NCBI RefSeq assembly: GCF_000400995.2 | Contig: NZ_DF238892.1 | Location: 38,177-102,176, forward strand | Reading direction: 5' to 3' | From: Acidovorax sp. MR-S7 | Lineage (GTDB): Bacteria; Pseudomonadota; Gammaproteobacteria; Burkholderiales; Burkholderiaceae_C | DNA: 64,000 bases | In this document: one piece after another, positions 27,208 through 36,508 of the stretch | Numbering within the stretch: position 1 is the stretch's first letter | Layout of the letters: each line of letters begins with the position of its first letter | Position numbers and translations under genes: made by a program | The notes under the pieces: model-generated | Database searches by the model: none | What the model was told of the DNA's origin: nothing | The model's input: the letters and a program-made list of their open reading frames with translations, nothing else

Positions 27208-28446
27208 TTACCGTGCAACGGTCGCTGAGGCGGGGGTGCGACGGCTGTGCAACGTCAGCCAACCCAGCATCACCAATACCACTGCGATGAGCGGCAGCAT
27301 CAAGGTGTTGATGGTCTCCCATCCAGACGTGTTCAGGAGACGACCCGAGCCAAAGGACGCCACTGCCACGGTGCCGAACACCAGGAAGTCGTTGAGCGCC
27401 TGGACCTTGGCCCGCTCTGCGGGCGCGTAGGTATCGGTCACCATGGCCGTGGCGCCAATGAAGCCGAAGTTCCAGCCTACGCCAAGCAGAATCAGCGAGC
27501 CCCAGAAGTGAAGCAGCTCCAGCCCTGCCAACGCCAGCAAACCCGACGCGGCGATCAACACTAGCCCCAGCGCCGTGATGGCGATCTTGCCGAAGCGCGC
27601 GATCAAGTGGCCCGTGAAGAAGCTCGGTGCAAACATGGCCAGCACGTGCCACTGGATGCCCAGCGCGGCTTCGCCGACCGTGTGGCCGCATCCGACCATG
27701 GCCATGGGAGCTGCGGTCATGATGAAGGCCATCAGTCCATAGGAGACGACGCCCGCGGTGACCGCCACCACGAAGGCCGAGCTGCGGGCAATGGTGCCCA
27801 GCGGCCGCGCCGTGCCTTCCGCCACGGCAGCTTGAGGCGGCGGAGCACGCAGCATCCACAGCAGAGGCAAAGCCAGCAAGGCCAGGCCGGCCTGGCCGAG
27901 AAAGCTGCCGGCGAACGGCGCCATGGGCCAGGCATCTCGCGTCCAGATGACGACCTGTGGGCCGATGATGGCGGCAACCAGGCCGCCAACCATGATGCGC
28001 GAGATGGCCTTCGCCCGTTGCGATGGCTCCACCGCGTCGGTGGCGGCGAAGCGGTAGCTCTGCACGCAAGCACCATAGAAGCCGGCCATGGCGGTGCCCA
28101 CGCAGAAGGTAGCGAAGTCGCCTTGCACTACACCGTAGGTGGCGATCAGTCCGGAGACGCTGCCCAGCAACGCGCCCAGCACGTAGGCCGCGTTCCGGCC
28201 CAGGCGGCGCATGAGCATCGCTGCGGGAATGGTCGATAGCGCAAGCCCAAGTTGATACAGGCTGACAGGCAACGTCGCCAGCGTGGGATCGCTGGCGAGC
28301 ATTTGCCCGACGATGCCGCCCAGGGAGATGATGATGGGAGGCGCAGCACCGCCCAGGGATTGGGCCGCTACCAGCAGCCATACGTTGCGGCGGGCATCGC
28401 CAGTGTTGGCGGCACCTGTCGATGGCGCAGTGGTGGACATCGTCAT
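27208..28446 (-). CDS. Major facilitator superfamily transporter
   Basis: 412 aa with about 12 hydrophobic segments and the MFS loop 2-3 signature AAMLMRRLGRNAAYVLGALLG. It resembles the smaller MFS drug/metabolite exporters; the substrate is not predictable. It starts 24 nt after cydX and so is probably co-expressed with the quinol oxidase; it may export a thiol or anion (inference). Confidence 0.88.
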   Translation of the reverse strand: MTMSTTAPSTGAANTGDARRNVWLLVAAQSLGGAAPPIIISLGGIVGQMLASDPTLATLPVSLYQLGLALSTIPAAMLMRRLGRNAAYVLGALLGSVSGLIATYGVVQGDFATFCVGTAMAGFYGACVQSYRFAATDAVEPSQRAKAISRIMVGGLVAAIIGPQVVIWTRDAWPMAPFAGSFLGQAGLALLALPLLWMLRAPPPQAAVAEGTARPLGTIARSSAFVVAVTAGVVSYGLMAFIMTAAPMAMVGCGHTVGEAALGIQWHVLAMFAPSFFTGHLIARFGKIAITALGLVLIAASGLLALAGLELLHFWGSLILLGVGWNFGFIGATAMVTDTYAPAERAKVQALNDFLVFGTVAVASFGSGRLLNTSGWETINTLMLPLIAVVLVMLGWLTLHSRRTPASATVAR

Positions 28447-28470
28447 GGGGTCGTGCGTGCGCTGTCCGGG

Positions 28471-28599
28471 TCAGGGTTGCTTGGGATCGAGGCGATCACG
28501 TCGGATCGCCTCGTCTTCCATCAGCTCGAACCACATGGCGTTGAGAACGGCAAAGGCGGCCGCCAGGGGCAAGCCGAGAATCCAGGCGAAATACCACAT
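28471..28599 (-). CDS. cydX: Cytochrome bd oxidase small subunit CydX/CbdX
   Basis: 42 aa, ATG 28597-28599. MWYFAWILGLPLAAAFAVLN followed by AMWFELMEDE is the classic CydX pattern: a single membrane helix starting M-W-Y, then a charged tail. It follows cydB by 41 nt. By family knowledge CydX stabilises the haem d/b595 site of CydAB. It is easily missed because of its length. Confidence 0.92.
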   Translation of the reverse strand: MWYFAWILGLPLAAAFAVLNAMWFELMEDEAIRRDRLDPKQP

Positions 28600-28640
28600 G
28601 ATTAGATTCCTATGAATTGTGAGAAATGTTGCGTGGCTCG

Positions 28641-29795
28641 TCAGTACGCATGGCCCTTGCCATCCTCAATCGCGCCGGCATCAACTTTGCCGCGCAGGAC
28701 CGAGAACACCCAACTGGTGTACGCCAGGATGATGGGCAGGAAGATGACCGTGGAGACGAGCATGATGAACAGCGTCAGATGACTCGACGACGAATCCCAG
28801 ACGGTCAAGCTCGCCGACGGATTGACCGACGAAGGCAGGATGAAGGGGAACATGGACACGCCCACGCTGGTCACGATCCCGGTGATGCCTGTTCCACTGG
28901 CGAGCAGCGCAGCCAGCGGCCGGCGCATGGCCAGACAGAGCGCTGCGATCACCGGCCCGGCCAGTCCCAGCGCCGGCACCACCCACAGTGCTGGATGGGT
29001 GGCGTAGTTGGCGAACCACGCGCCGCCCTGCGCCACGGCGTTCTTCAACAGAGGGTTCGAGGCGCCTGAAGCGTCGATGCTGCTTGTGATCGCATACCCT
29101 GTCACGAAGTAGGCCAGCAGCACGCCCGCCACGGCATACAGCACCGTTGTGAGAAGCGCCGCCACGATCCCGAAACGGCGCGCGCGTTCGGCCACGGTGC
29201 CCGACGTCTTGAGCTGCAGCCAGGCGGCGCCGTGCATGACCAGCATCGCGACCGAAACCAGGCCGGCGAGCAAGGCGTAAGGGTTGAGCAGCCCGAAGAA
29301 AGAGCCGTCGTAGAAGATCTGCATGTCGTCCTCGATGCGGAACGGCACGCCCTGCAACACGTTGCCCATCGCCACCCCGAAGATCAGTGCGGGCACGAAG
29401 CCGCCCACAAACAAGACCCAGTCCCAGCGGCTACGCCACGCCGGCTCTTCGCGCTTGCTGCGGAACTTGAAGGCCACCGGCCGCAGGATCAGCGCGACGA
29501 GGATCGCGAACATCGCCAGGTAGAAACCCGAGAACGACACCGCGTAGAGCTGCGGCCACGCCGCGAAGATCGCGCCGCCGCCGAGGATCAGCCACACCTG
29601 GTTGCCTTCCCAGACCGGGCCGATGGTGTTGATGACGACACGGCGCTCGACGTCGCTGCGTGCCACGAAAGGCAGCAGCGTTCCGGTGCCCAGATCGAAA
29701 CCATCGGTGAGGGCAAAGCCGATCAGCAGCACCCCCAGCAGCGCCCACCAGATCAGGCGCAGGACATCGTAGGAGATCAGTTCGTGCAGGATCAT
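28641..29795 (-). CDS. cydB: Cytochrome bd ubiquinol oxidase subunit II
   Basis: 384 aa, typical length. ALTDGFDLGTGTLLPFVARSD and PVWEGNQVWLILGGGAIFAAWP are CydB signatures; eight to nine hydrophobic helices. It pairs with CydA in the inner membrane to oxidise quinol and reduce O2 to water. The bd class is known to tolerate sulfide, cyanide and NO, which fits the sulfide gene set here. It lies 20 nt downstream of cydA. Confidence 0.97.
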   Translation of the reverse strand: MILHELISYDVLRLIWWALLGVLLIGFALTDGFDLGTGTLLPFVARSDVERRVVINTIGPVWEGNQVWLILGGGAIFAAWPQLYAVSFSGFYLAMFAILVALILRPVAFKFRSKREEPAWRSRWDWVLFVGGFVPALIFGVAMGNVLQGVPFRIEDDMQIFYDGSFFGLLNPYALLAGLVSVAMLVMHGAAWLQLKTSGTVAERARRFGIVAALLTTVLYAVAGVLLAYFVTGYAITSSIDASGASNPLLKNAVAQGGAWFANYATHPALWVVPALGLAGPVIAALCLAMRRPLAALLASGTGITGIVTSVGVSMFPFILPSSVNPSASLTVWDSSSSHLTLFIMLVSTVIFLPIILAYTSWVFSVLRGKVDAGAIEDGKGHAY

Positions 29796-29815
29796 GTTCG
29801 TTTCTCCTTGGGGTG

Positions 29816-31402
29816 TTACTGCGCAGGCGCCAGGTCGGCCGAAGCGGCGGGCCGACCTTCGACGCGGGCCGGCGCATGGTCATCGGGGCCTTTGCGGATC
29901 GCCTTGAGCATCAGCTTCATCTCGATGACGAGCAGGACGGTGTAGATCGCGACGAAGCCAGCGATCGTGAGCAGCACGGTCGATGCGCCCAAGTTCGAGA
30001 CGGCCACGGCCGTCGGCAGAACGCCTTCGATGACCCAGGGCTGACGCCCCACTTCGGCCACGATCCAGCCGAGTTCAGCGGCGATCCAGGGCAAGGGGAT
30101 GGACCACACGGCGACCTTGAGCAGCCATCGGTGCGCATCCAGTTTGCGCCGCGCCGACAACCAGAAGAACACGGCGGTCAGCAGGATGAAGAAGAAGCCC
30201 AGGCCGACCATCAGCCGGAACGCCCAGAACAGCGGCGCCACCCGTGGAACGGTGTCCCATGCAGCCTGGGATATCTGTTGCGGCGTGGCCTGGCGGGGGT
30301 CGTCCACGTAGCGTTTGAGCAGTAGCGCGTAGCCCAGCGTATGCCCATGCTCCTCGAAAGCGGCCTGCACCTGCGGGGGGACGTCCGCGCCACCCTTCAC
30401 GGCGCGGATCTGCTGCAGGGCGTCGTATGCCACGATGCCGTCCCGGATGTGCGTCTCGGCACGCGCGACCAGCTCGTCGATGCCGGGAATCTCGGTGGTC
30501 AGCGAACGTGTGCCGATCAGTCCCATGGCCCAGGGGATGTGCACCGCATAGTGCGTCTCGCGCGCCGCCTGATCGGGAAAGCCGAAGGCGGTGAACGCGG
30601 CCGGCGCGGGCTCGGTCTTCCACATCGCTTCGATGGCGGCCAGCTTCATCTTCTGGTGCTCGGTGGACAGGTAGCCGCTCTCGTCGCCCAGCACCACCAC
30701 CGACAGCGCGGAAGCCAGGCCGAACGATGCCGCGACCGTCATGGAGCGCTTGGCGAGCTGCAGGTGCCGTCCCTTGAGAACGTACCAGGCCGAAATCCCG
30801 AGCACGAAGATGGCGGCCGTCACGTAGCCGGCCGAGACGGTGTGCACGAACTTGGCCTGCGCCACCGGGTTGGTCAGCACGGCGAAGAAGTCCGTCATCT
30901 CCATGCGCATGGTCTGCGGATTGAACTGCGAGCCCACGGGGTTCTGCATCCAGCCGTTGGCGATCAGAATCCATAGCGCCGAGAAGTTCGATCCCAGCGC
31001 CACGCACCAAGTCACGACCAGGTGCTTCACCTTGGAAAGCCGGTCCCAGCCGAAGAAGAACAGACCGACGAAGGTCGCTTCCAGGAAGAAGGCCATCAGC
31101 CCCTCCAAGGCGAGCGGCGCTCCGAAGATGTCGCCCACGTAGTGGCTGTAGTAGCTCCAGTTCATGCCGAACTGGAACTCCATCACGATGCCGGTGGCCA
31201 CGCCCATGGCGAAGTTGATGCCGAACAGCACGCCCCAAAACTTGGTCATGTCGCGCCAGATGGTCCGGCCCGTCATCACGTAGACCGTTTCCATGATGGC
31301 GATCACGATGGACAGGCCCAGCGTCAGCGGTACGAAAAGAAAGTGGTAGAGCGCCGTGATCGCGAACTGCAATCGCGACAGGCTGACGATGTCAAAGTCC
31401 AT
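29816..31402 (-). CDS. cydA: Cytochrome bd ubiquinol oxidase subunit I
   Basis: 528 aa from ATG 31400-31402. Haem b595 ligand H20 (ALYHF), the conserved glutamate helix (LEGLMAFFLEATFVGLFFFG), the GWMQNPVG signature, and the quinol Q-loop between helices VI and VII (about 245-385). The long Q-loop with many inserted residues suggests the E. coli-like long-Q-loop subclass. Catalytic subunit of the O2-reducing quinol oxidase. Confidence 0.97.
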   Translation of the reverse strand: MDFDIVSLSRLQFAITALYHFLFVPLTLGLSIVIAIMETVYVMTGRTIWRDMTKFWGVLFGINFAMGVATGIVMEFQFGMNWSYYSHYVGDIFGAPLALEGLMAFFLEATFVGLFFFGWDRLSKVKHLVVTWCVALGSNFSALWILIANGWMQNPVGSQFNPQTMRMEMTDFFAVLTNPVAQAKFVHTVSAGYVTAAIFVLGISAWYVLKGRHLQLAKRSMTVAASFGLASALSVVVLGDESGYLSTEHQKMKLAAIEAMWKTEPAPAAFTAFGFPDQAARETHYAVHIPWAMGLIGTRSLTTEIPGIDELVARAETHIRDGIVAYDALQQIRAVKGGADVPPQVQAAFEEHGHTLGYALLLKRYVDDPRQATPQQISQAAWDTVPRVAPLFWAFRLMVGLGFFFILLTAVFFWLSARRKLDAHRWLLKVAVWSIPLPWIAAELGWIVAEVGRQPWVIEGVLPTAVAVSNLGASTVLLTIAGFVAIYTVLLVIEMKLMLKAIRKGPDDHAPARVEGRPAASADLAPAQ

Positions 31403-31445
31403 GGTGGGTTCCTCTATCGATGTGAATCTTGTGTGCTTGAAGGGA

Positions 31446-33161
31446 TCAGTCGGGCCGCAGGGCAGCCAATGCAGCGTCAAAGCCCGGACTGCCGCGCGGG
31501 AATTCGGCTTCGATGCGACCGCCGCGCAACAGCACCAGGCGGTCCGCAAGCACGGCTTCGCGCCGCAGGTGCGTGGCGAGCAGCCACGCCCGCCCGGAGC
31601 CCAGCGTGTGCAGCGTCGCCAGCACGTCGGCGGCAGTGGGCGCGTCCAGTCCTTCGGTGGGCTCGTCGAGCAACCACAAGGTGTGGGGTTGAAGCAGCAG
31701 ACGAGCGAGGGCAAGGCGCCGCGCCTGTCCGCCCGACAGTCCCAGCCCGCCTTCTCCGAGGCGGGTGTCCAGGCCGGCGTGCAGGGCGCGCACGTCCGAC
31801 GCTAGGCCTGCCGATCCGAGCGCACGCCAGAGGGTGTCGTCGTCGGCATCGGCTTGGGCCAACCGCAGGTTGTCGCGCAGGCTGTCCTGGAAAAGATCGG
31901 TGCGTTGGCTCAGCCAGGCGTGAGGCAGTGATCGGATGGTGCCCTCGCGCGGCACCAGCTCACCTGCGGCCAAGGCCATCAGCGTCGATTTGCCCGCGCC
32001 GCTGGGGCCGATCACGGCGATACGTTCTCCGGGCGCCAGGGTCAGGGAGACGGACTGCAGGGCGTCCACGGGACTGTCCGGGTAGCGCGCGGATACCTGG
32101 CGCAGGCTGAGCGCATGCCCCGGCTCGGGTGGCTCGGGTGGCTCGGCGGGCCGGATCGTTTGTTGGGTATCGCCGCCACAATGCGGCGACAGTCGCCGCG
32201 CCGCCAGCCACGTGCGGCCAGCCTCTACGGCGCCCCGCCGCAGCGCAGCGAAGGGCTCCATGGCGCTCAACGCGATCAGCAAGGCCAGCGCTGCGCCTGC
32301 GGTTCCGATCCGCCCGTGGTCAGCCAGGATGCCCACGCCTAGCAGCACGAGCGCCAACGTAAGGCTGCCGGCCACACCATAGACCGCGCCAGCCGCCACG
32401 TCCAAGCGGTGCAGATGCCGGTCTGCACGCGCGAGACGACGGTCTGTCTGTTGCAGCGCCTCGCAGTGGCTTGCCAGACGGCCAGCCATGACCAGTTCCG
32501 TTTGGCCCGATACCAGGTCGACAGCCTGCGCGCGCAGGCGCTCGGTGATCAACGCGCGGCGCACGGCGGGCGGCCGTGCCCGAAGCGACAGTCCCGCGGT
32601 CACGGCCACGCCGACGGCCAGCAGCCAGACGCCCAGCGCGATGCCGAGCCAAGGGGCCATGACGCCGATCACCAAGGCAGCGAGAACGGCGGCGCCCAGG
32701 GCCGCGCAGGCCGGCACCAGCAGACGCAGATAAAGGGATTCCAGAGCGTCGAGGTCGCTGGTCAGGCGAAACAGCGCCCGGGCCGGGCGGCGCAACAGAT
32801 CGCGGATGTCCTGAGCAGCCGCCCACCCCCGGAAGAGACGCTCGCGCAGGTGCGCCAGCGCGGCCAGCGTGGCGTCGTGCGTGATCAGCCGCTCGCCATA
32901 GCGGGCGGCGGTGCGCCCCAGCGCCAGCAGGCGAATGCCGGCCGAAGGCATGAAGACATCGAATGTCAGGGCGCTGATCACCTGCAGTCCAGCGATGGCC
33001 GTGGCGGCGATGAACCACCCCGACAGGCCGAGCAGCCCCATGCCCGCGAGGACGGTCAGCGCTGCGAGCGCAGCGCCCAGGATCATGCGACGGGAAGATG
33101 CTGCGAGCACGGCCCGCAGAGCAGGCAGCAGTATCGATGCCGGGGCGGTTCTACGCGCCAT
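31446..33161 (-). CDS. cydC: Thiol reductant ABC exporter subunit CydC
   Basis: 571 aa from ATG 33159-33161 with GGGAGG upstream; a longer start at 33191 would overlap cydD more. The N-terminal six-helix ABC membrane domain (LLGLSGWFIAATAIAGL is CydC-typical) precedes the ATPase: Walker A GPSGAGKST, signature LSGGQARRLALAR, Walker B LWLLDEP. With CydD it moves cysteine/glutathione to the periplasm, needed for bd oxidase assembly. It overlaps cydD by 11 nt. Confidence 0.93.
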   Translation of the reverse strand: MARRTAPASILLPALRAVLAASSRRMILGAALAALTVLAGMGLLGLSGWFIAATAIAGLQVISALTFDVFMPSAGIRLLALGRTAARYGERLITHDATLAALAHLRERLFRGWAAAQDIRDLLRRPARALFRLTSDLDALESLYLRLLVPACAALGAAVLAALVIGVMAPWLGIALGVWLLAVGVAVTAGLSLRARPPAVRRALITERLRAQAVDLVSGQTELVMAGRLASHCEALQQTDRRLARADRHLHRLDVAAGAVYGVAGSLTLALVLLGVGILADHGRIGTAGAALALLIALSAMEPFAALRRGAVEAGRTWLAARRLSPHCGGDTQQTIRPAEPPEPPEPGHALSLRQVSARYPDSPVDALQSVSLTLAPGERIAVIGPSGAGKSTLMALAAGELVPREGTIRSLPHAWLSQRTDLFQDSLRDNLRLAQADADDDTLWRALGSAGLASDVRALHAGLDTRLGEGGLGLSGGQARRLALARLLLQPHTLWLLDEPTEGLDAPTAADVLATLHTLGSGRAWLLATHLRREAVLADRLVLLRGGRIEAEFPRGSPGFDAALAALRPD

Positions 33162-34896
33162 GCCATCCTCCCGGGATGGGCTGCGCGGCATCGACCGGTG
33201 CCGACAGGTGCACGATGCGGTCCATGCGCGCGGCGAGCGCCGGGTCGTGGGTGGCCACGATCAGGGTGCGCCCCTGGGCCAGGGCCACCAGGGATTCGAT
33301 GACCTGCTCGGCGGTTTCGGTGTCCAAATGCGCGGTAGGCTCGTCTGCCAGTAGCAGATCGGCGCGCGGTGCGGCGGCCAGCCGAGCCAGCGCCAGACGC
33401 GCGGCTTCGCCCCCCGACAGGCCTGTCCCGCCTTCTCCGAGCGACGTCCCCGGACGGGCCTGAGCCACCTTGTCGAGCTGTGCCCACTGGATCGCGCGGT
33501 GCACTTGCTGATCTCTTACGCCCGCTCGACCGAGGGCGACGTTGTGTCGGACCGACCCAGAAAACACGTGGGGCCGCTGCCCCATCCAGGCCATGCGTCC
33601 GCGCAACGCGCGTGCGGATTCGGCGGTCAACGCAGTGCCGGCGATCTCGATACGGCCTGCCGAAGCGGGCAGCAATCCGGCCAGCAGCGACATTAGGATG
33701 GTCTTTCCCGCCCCGCTGCCACCCATCAGGGCGACGTGCTCACCGGGCTTTACGTCCAGCGCAAAGTCCCTGAAAACCGGTGTCTCGCCAGAGAACGCGA
33801 ATGCCAGGTCCTGAACCTTGACGCGGGGCGGACGAACTCGCTTGCCGTCTTCATCCGAGTTCCCTGCCTGGGCTTCCTGCCTGGGCTGATCCGACGTCTC
33901 GTCGTCCGGCAATGGCAACCCGTCTGCATTGAGCCGGTCCAAGGCATCCATTGCCGCCATGCCGGAAGCGCGGTCATGCCAGACGGATGCCAATTCCCGC
34001 AAGGGCTCGAAGAAGGCGGGTGCCAGCAACAGGATGAAGAGGCCCTCGGCGAGACTGAGACGCCGACCCCAGGCGCCGAAATCCAGATGCCCCAGCAGAT
34101 GGAACCCGACGTAGGCGGCGACCATGGCGACGCCCAGCGCCGCGAAAAGCTCCAGCACCGCCGAAGAAAGAAATGCGATGCGCAGTACGCGCATGGTGCG
34201 CTGGCGCAGGTCCTCGGCGCTGGCCCGCAGGCGGCGCGCCGTGACCTCGACGCTGCCGAGTGCGCGCAGCGTCGGCAAGCCGCGCAGGCGATCGAGCAGG
34301 AACGCATTCATGCTGCCCATTTGCAGCCACTGAGCCTCGCTGGCGGACTTGGCCCGCCAGCCCACGATCACCATGAACATGGGGATCAACGGCGCGGCCA
34401 GCACAAGTACGGCCGCTGCTGCCCAGGAGTACCAGGCCACGGGCAGCAGAATCAGCACGGGTATGAGGCGCACGCGCCAGACAGCGCCGCGGTAGCGCGT
34501 CTGCCAGGGCAGGATCGCCTCAGCCTGTTCCGCCAGCGCGCTGGCCGCGGCACCTGCGTGCGCGCGGGCGCGATCCAGCGGAGAACGCGCCGCAACTGCA
34601 GCGATGGCGCGGCCGCGCCAGTGGCTCAGGCTTTCGCGGGCCGTATCGAACATACGCCCGGCGCTCCAGGCGTCGAGCCAGGCGCGCAGTACGCCGGCGA
34701 GTACTATGCCCACCGCCGGACCCACGACGCCATTCAGGCCGGCGCCACTCTGCAACCGTGCCACGCCCAGCGCCAGCAATGCGGCCTGCGGCAGCCACAG
34801 CAGCGGGCTGACGGCATGGAGCAGGCAGGCTGCATCCAACCGCAAGTCCGAACTCGGTCCGGACTTGGGGGCTTGCAGTCTGTCTGGAGGGGCCAT
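33151..34896 (-). CDS. cydD: Thiol reductant ABC exporter subunit CydD
   Basis: 581 aa. ABC membrane domain then ATPase with Walker A GGSGAGKT, signature LSGGEAARLALAR and Walker B DLLLADEPTAHLD. A hydrophilic insert (SDQPRQEAQAGNSDEDGKR, about 335-355) separates the domains. The order cydD-cydC-cydA-cydB-cydX forms a complete bd oxidase production unit downstream of the persulfide dioxygenase gene (32-bp gap). Confidence 0.93.
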   Translation of the reverse strand: MAPPDRLQAPKSGPSSDLRLDAACLLHAVSPLLWLPQAALLALGVARLQSGAGLNGVVGPAVGIVLAGVLRAWLDAWSAGRMFDTARESLSHWRGRAIAAVAARSPLDRARAHAGAAASALAEQAEAILPWQTRYRGAVWRVRLIPVLILLPVAWYSWAAAAVLVLAAPLIPMFMVIVGWRAKSASEAQWLQMGSMNAFLLDRLRGLPTLRALGSVEVTARRLRASAEDLRQRTMRVLRIAFLSSAVLELFAALGVAMVAAYVGFHLLGHLDFGAWGRRLSLAEGLFILLLAPAFFEPLRELASVWHDRASGMAAMDALDRLNADGLPLPDDETSDQPRQEAQAGNSDEDGKRVRPPRVKVQDLAFAFSGETPVFRDFALDVKPGEHVALMGGSGAGKTILMSLLAGLLPASAGRIEIAGTALTAESARALRGRMAWMGQRPHVFSGSVRHNVALGRAGVRDQQVHRAIQWAQLDKVAQARPGTSLGEGGTGLSGGEAARLALARLAAAPRADLLLADEPTAHLDTETAEQVIESLVALAQGRTLIVATHDPALAARMDRIVHLSAPVDAAQPIPGGWHGA

Positions 34897-34928
34897 GCTT
34901 CAACGGACCGTGCGTCGCGCTGCGCCCC

Positions 34929-35798
34929 TCATGCGGCCATCCGGACAGGGATCTTGAGGTATTGCACGCCGTTGGACTCGGCGCGGGGCAGTTGGCCGGC
35001 GCGGATGTTGACCTGGATCGACGGCAGCAGCAGTGTGGGCGCCGCCAGTGTCGCGTCGCGCTGCTGGCGCATTGCGACGAACGCTTCCTCGTCGATCCCT
35101 TCGCGGACATGAACGTTGCGCGCGCGCTCTTCGGCCACGGTCGTTTCCCAGGCATAGCTGTCGCGTCCGGGGGCCTTGTAGTCATGGCACAGGAAAATCC
35201 TGGTCTGCGGCGGGAGCGCCAGCAGCCGCTGTATGGATCGGTACAAGGTCCGCGCACTGCCTCCAGGGAAGTCCGCGCGCGCCGTTCCATAGTCGGGCAT
35301 GAACAGCGTGTCGCCCACGAAGACCGCATCCCCGATGCGATAGGAGACGCAAGCGGGGGTATGGCCGGGCGTGTGCAGGACTTCCATGGTCAGTTGCCCG
35401 ATCTGGAGCGTTTCTCCGTCCTTGAGAAGACGATCGAACTCGCTGCCGTCGCCTGACACATCGTCAAGGTTGAAGACCGGCCGGAAGATCGTCTGCACAT
35501 CGCGGATGTGCTCGCCAATGGCCACCCGCGCATTCGTGCGTTGTCGGATATAAGGGGCGGCGCTCAGATGATCGGCGTGGGCATGGGTTTCCAGCACCCA
35601 GGCGATGGTCAGGTCGTCGGCGCGGGCAGCGTCCAGCACGCGGTCAGCGGACGCCGTAGAGGCCTTGCCGCTGCGATGGTCATAGTCCAGAACCGGATCG
35701 ATCACCGCAGCTTGCCGCGTCGCCGGGTCCCACACCAGATAGGTCACTGTGCTGGTTGGCTCGTCGAAGAATGCTTGGATGCGGGCTTGAGGCTGCAT
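34929..35798 (-). CDS. Persulfide dioxygenase-like metallo-beta-lactamase (Blh/ETHE1 type)
   Basis: 289 aa from ATG 35796-35798 with an ideal AAGGAG site. Metal motif THAHADH (72-77) with later ligands in HTPGHTPACVSY, GDTLFMPDYGTARADFPGG and LCHDY. YLVWDP and VIDPVLDYDHRSG are typical of Blh/PDO proteins. These enzymes oxidise glutathione persulfide to sulfite with O2 and one Fe. The gene is divergent from an ArsR repressor with a dyad operator between them, and upstream of cydDCABX. Confidence 0.9.
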   Translation of the reverse strand: MQPQARIQAFFDEPTSTVTYLVWDPATRQAAVIDPVLDYDHRSGKASTASADRVLDAARADDLTIAWVLETHAHADHLSAAPYIRQRTNARVAIGEHIRDVQTIFRPVFNLDDVSGDGSEFDRLLKDGETLQIGQLTMEVLHTPGHTPACVSYRIGDAVFVGDTLFMPDYGTARADFPGGSARTLYRSIQRLLALPPQTRIFLCHDYKAPGRDSYAWETTVAEERARNVHVREGIDEEAFVAMRQQRDATLAAPTLLLPSIQVNIRAGQLPRAESNGVQYLKIPVRMAA

Positions 35799-35838
35799 GC
35801 TTGACTCCTTACAAAGAAACACATCTGGAATTCATTAT

Positions 35839-35860
35839 ATATTAGAATCTACTAAATTAG
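35839..35860. promoter_or_regulatory. Operator-like motif ATATTAG-N6-CTAAATTAG, copy 1
   Basis: Between the divergent persulfide dioxygenase and ArsR genes. The dyad TTAG (35842-35845)-N6-CTAA (35852-35855) lies in an AT-rich stretch. The same 16 fixed bases with the same 6-bp spacer occur at 51415-51436. Probably bound by the ArsR encoded at 35883. Confidence 0.75.
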
Positions 35861-35882
35861 TGAACCTAAGTCGAGGACATCC

Positions 35883-36194
35883 GTGGCACTGAACAAGAGA
35901 GACCAGCGATTCATCCAGGAAGGTGCAGCCAAGGCGGCGGCGATGCTGCGCGCTATCGGCAACGAGCACCGGATGTTGGTGCTGTGTCTGCTGATCCAGC
36001 ACGAAGAACTGACTGTGGGCGCGATGCTGGAGCATGTGTCGCTGAGCCAGTCAGCCCTGTCGCAGCATCTGGCGAAGATGCGCGAGGAGGGGCTCGTGAC
36101 GTTCCGCCGTGAATCCCAGACCTTGCACTACCGCATCGACAACCCCGATGTGGAGAAGCTGATGACGACCCTCAAGGCCATGTTTTGCCCGTGA
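35883..36194 (+). CDS. ArsR-family repressor, BigR/SqrR-like two-cysteine type
   Basis: 103 aa, GTG start with GAGGA upstream. Helix-turn-helix VSLSQSALSQHLAKMREEGL. C35 (MLVLC) and C102 (FCP, near the C-terminus) correspond to the persulfide-sensing pair of BigR/SqrR. It is divergent from the persulfide dioxygenase and likely represses itself, that gene and perhaps cydDCABX, plus the peroxiredoxin that shares its operator motif. Confidence 0.85.
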   Translation: MALNKRDQRFIQEGAAKAAAMLRAIGNEHRMLVLCLLIQHEELTVGAMLEHVSLSQSALSQHLAKMREEGLVTFRRESQTLHYRIDNPDVEKLMTTLKAMFCP

Positions 36195-36307
36195 TGGCTG
36201 ATCGAAGTCGCTCCGGTGTCGGGGTGGTTGGCAGGGGCGTAGCCGCTGCTGCTACCGGGCCGTGAAGCCGGTCGGAACGTTTTTTTGTTGAAGAAAGGAG
36301 CTTGCAC

Positions 36308-36508
36308 ATGAAATCCAACGTTGGTGGTATCGACAGGGGCCTGCGCATCGTCCTTGGCATCGTCTTGATCGCCTTGGCCGCCACGGGAACTGTGGGCTGG
36401 TGGGGTTGGCTGGGGGTTGTGCCCCTGCTGACCGGCTTGGTGAGCTTCTGCCCGCTGTATCCGCTCCTGGGTCTCAGCACCTGCCCTGTGAAGTCCAAGC
36501 AACCTTAA
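36308..36508 (+). CDS. DUF2892 (YgaP transmembrane-domain-like) protein
   Basis: 66 aa, ATG 36308 with AAGGAG. MKSNVGGIDRGLRIVLGIVL, a second helix (WGWLGVVPLLTGLVSF), and the family cysteine pattern FCPLYPLLGLSTC. In YgaP this membrane part is fused to rhodanese; here it stands alone after an ArsR gene. Probably membrane-associated sulfur handling (inference). Confidence 0.88.
   Translation: MKSNVGGIDRGLRIVLGIVLIALAATGTVGWWGWLGVVPLLTGLVSFCPLYPLLGLSTCPVKSKQP

Noticed and set aside
29816..31714. Longer cydA start at 31714
   Set aside because: The extra N-terminal sequence overlaps cydC in another frame; MDFDIVSLSRLQFA at 31402 is the normal CydA start.
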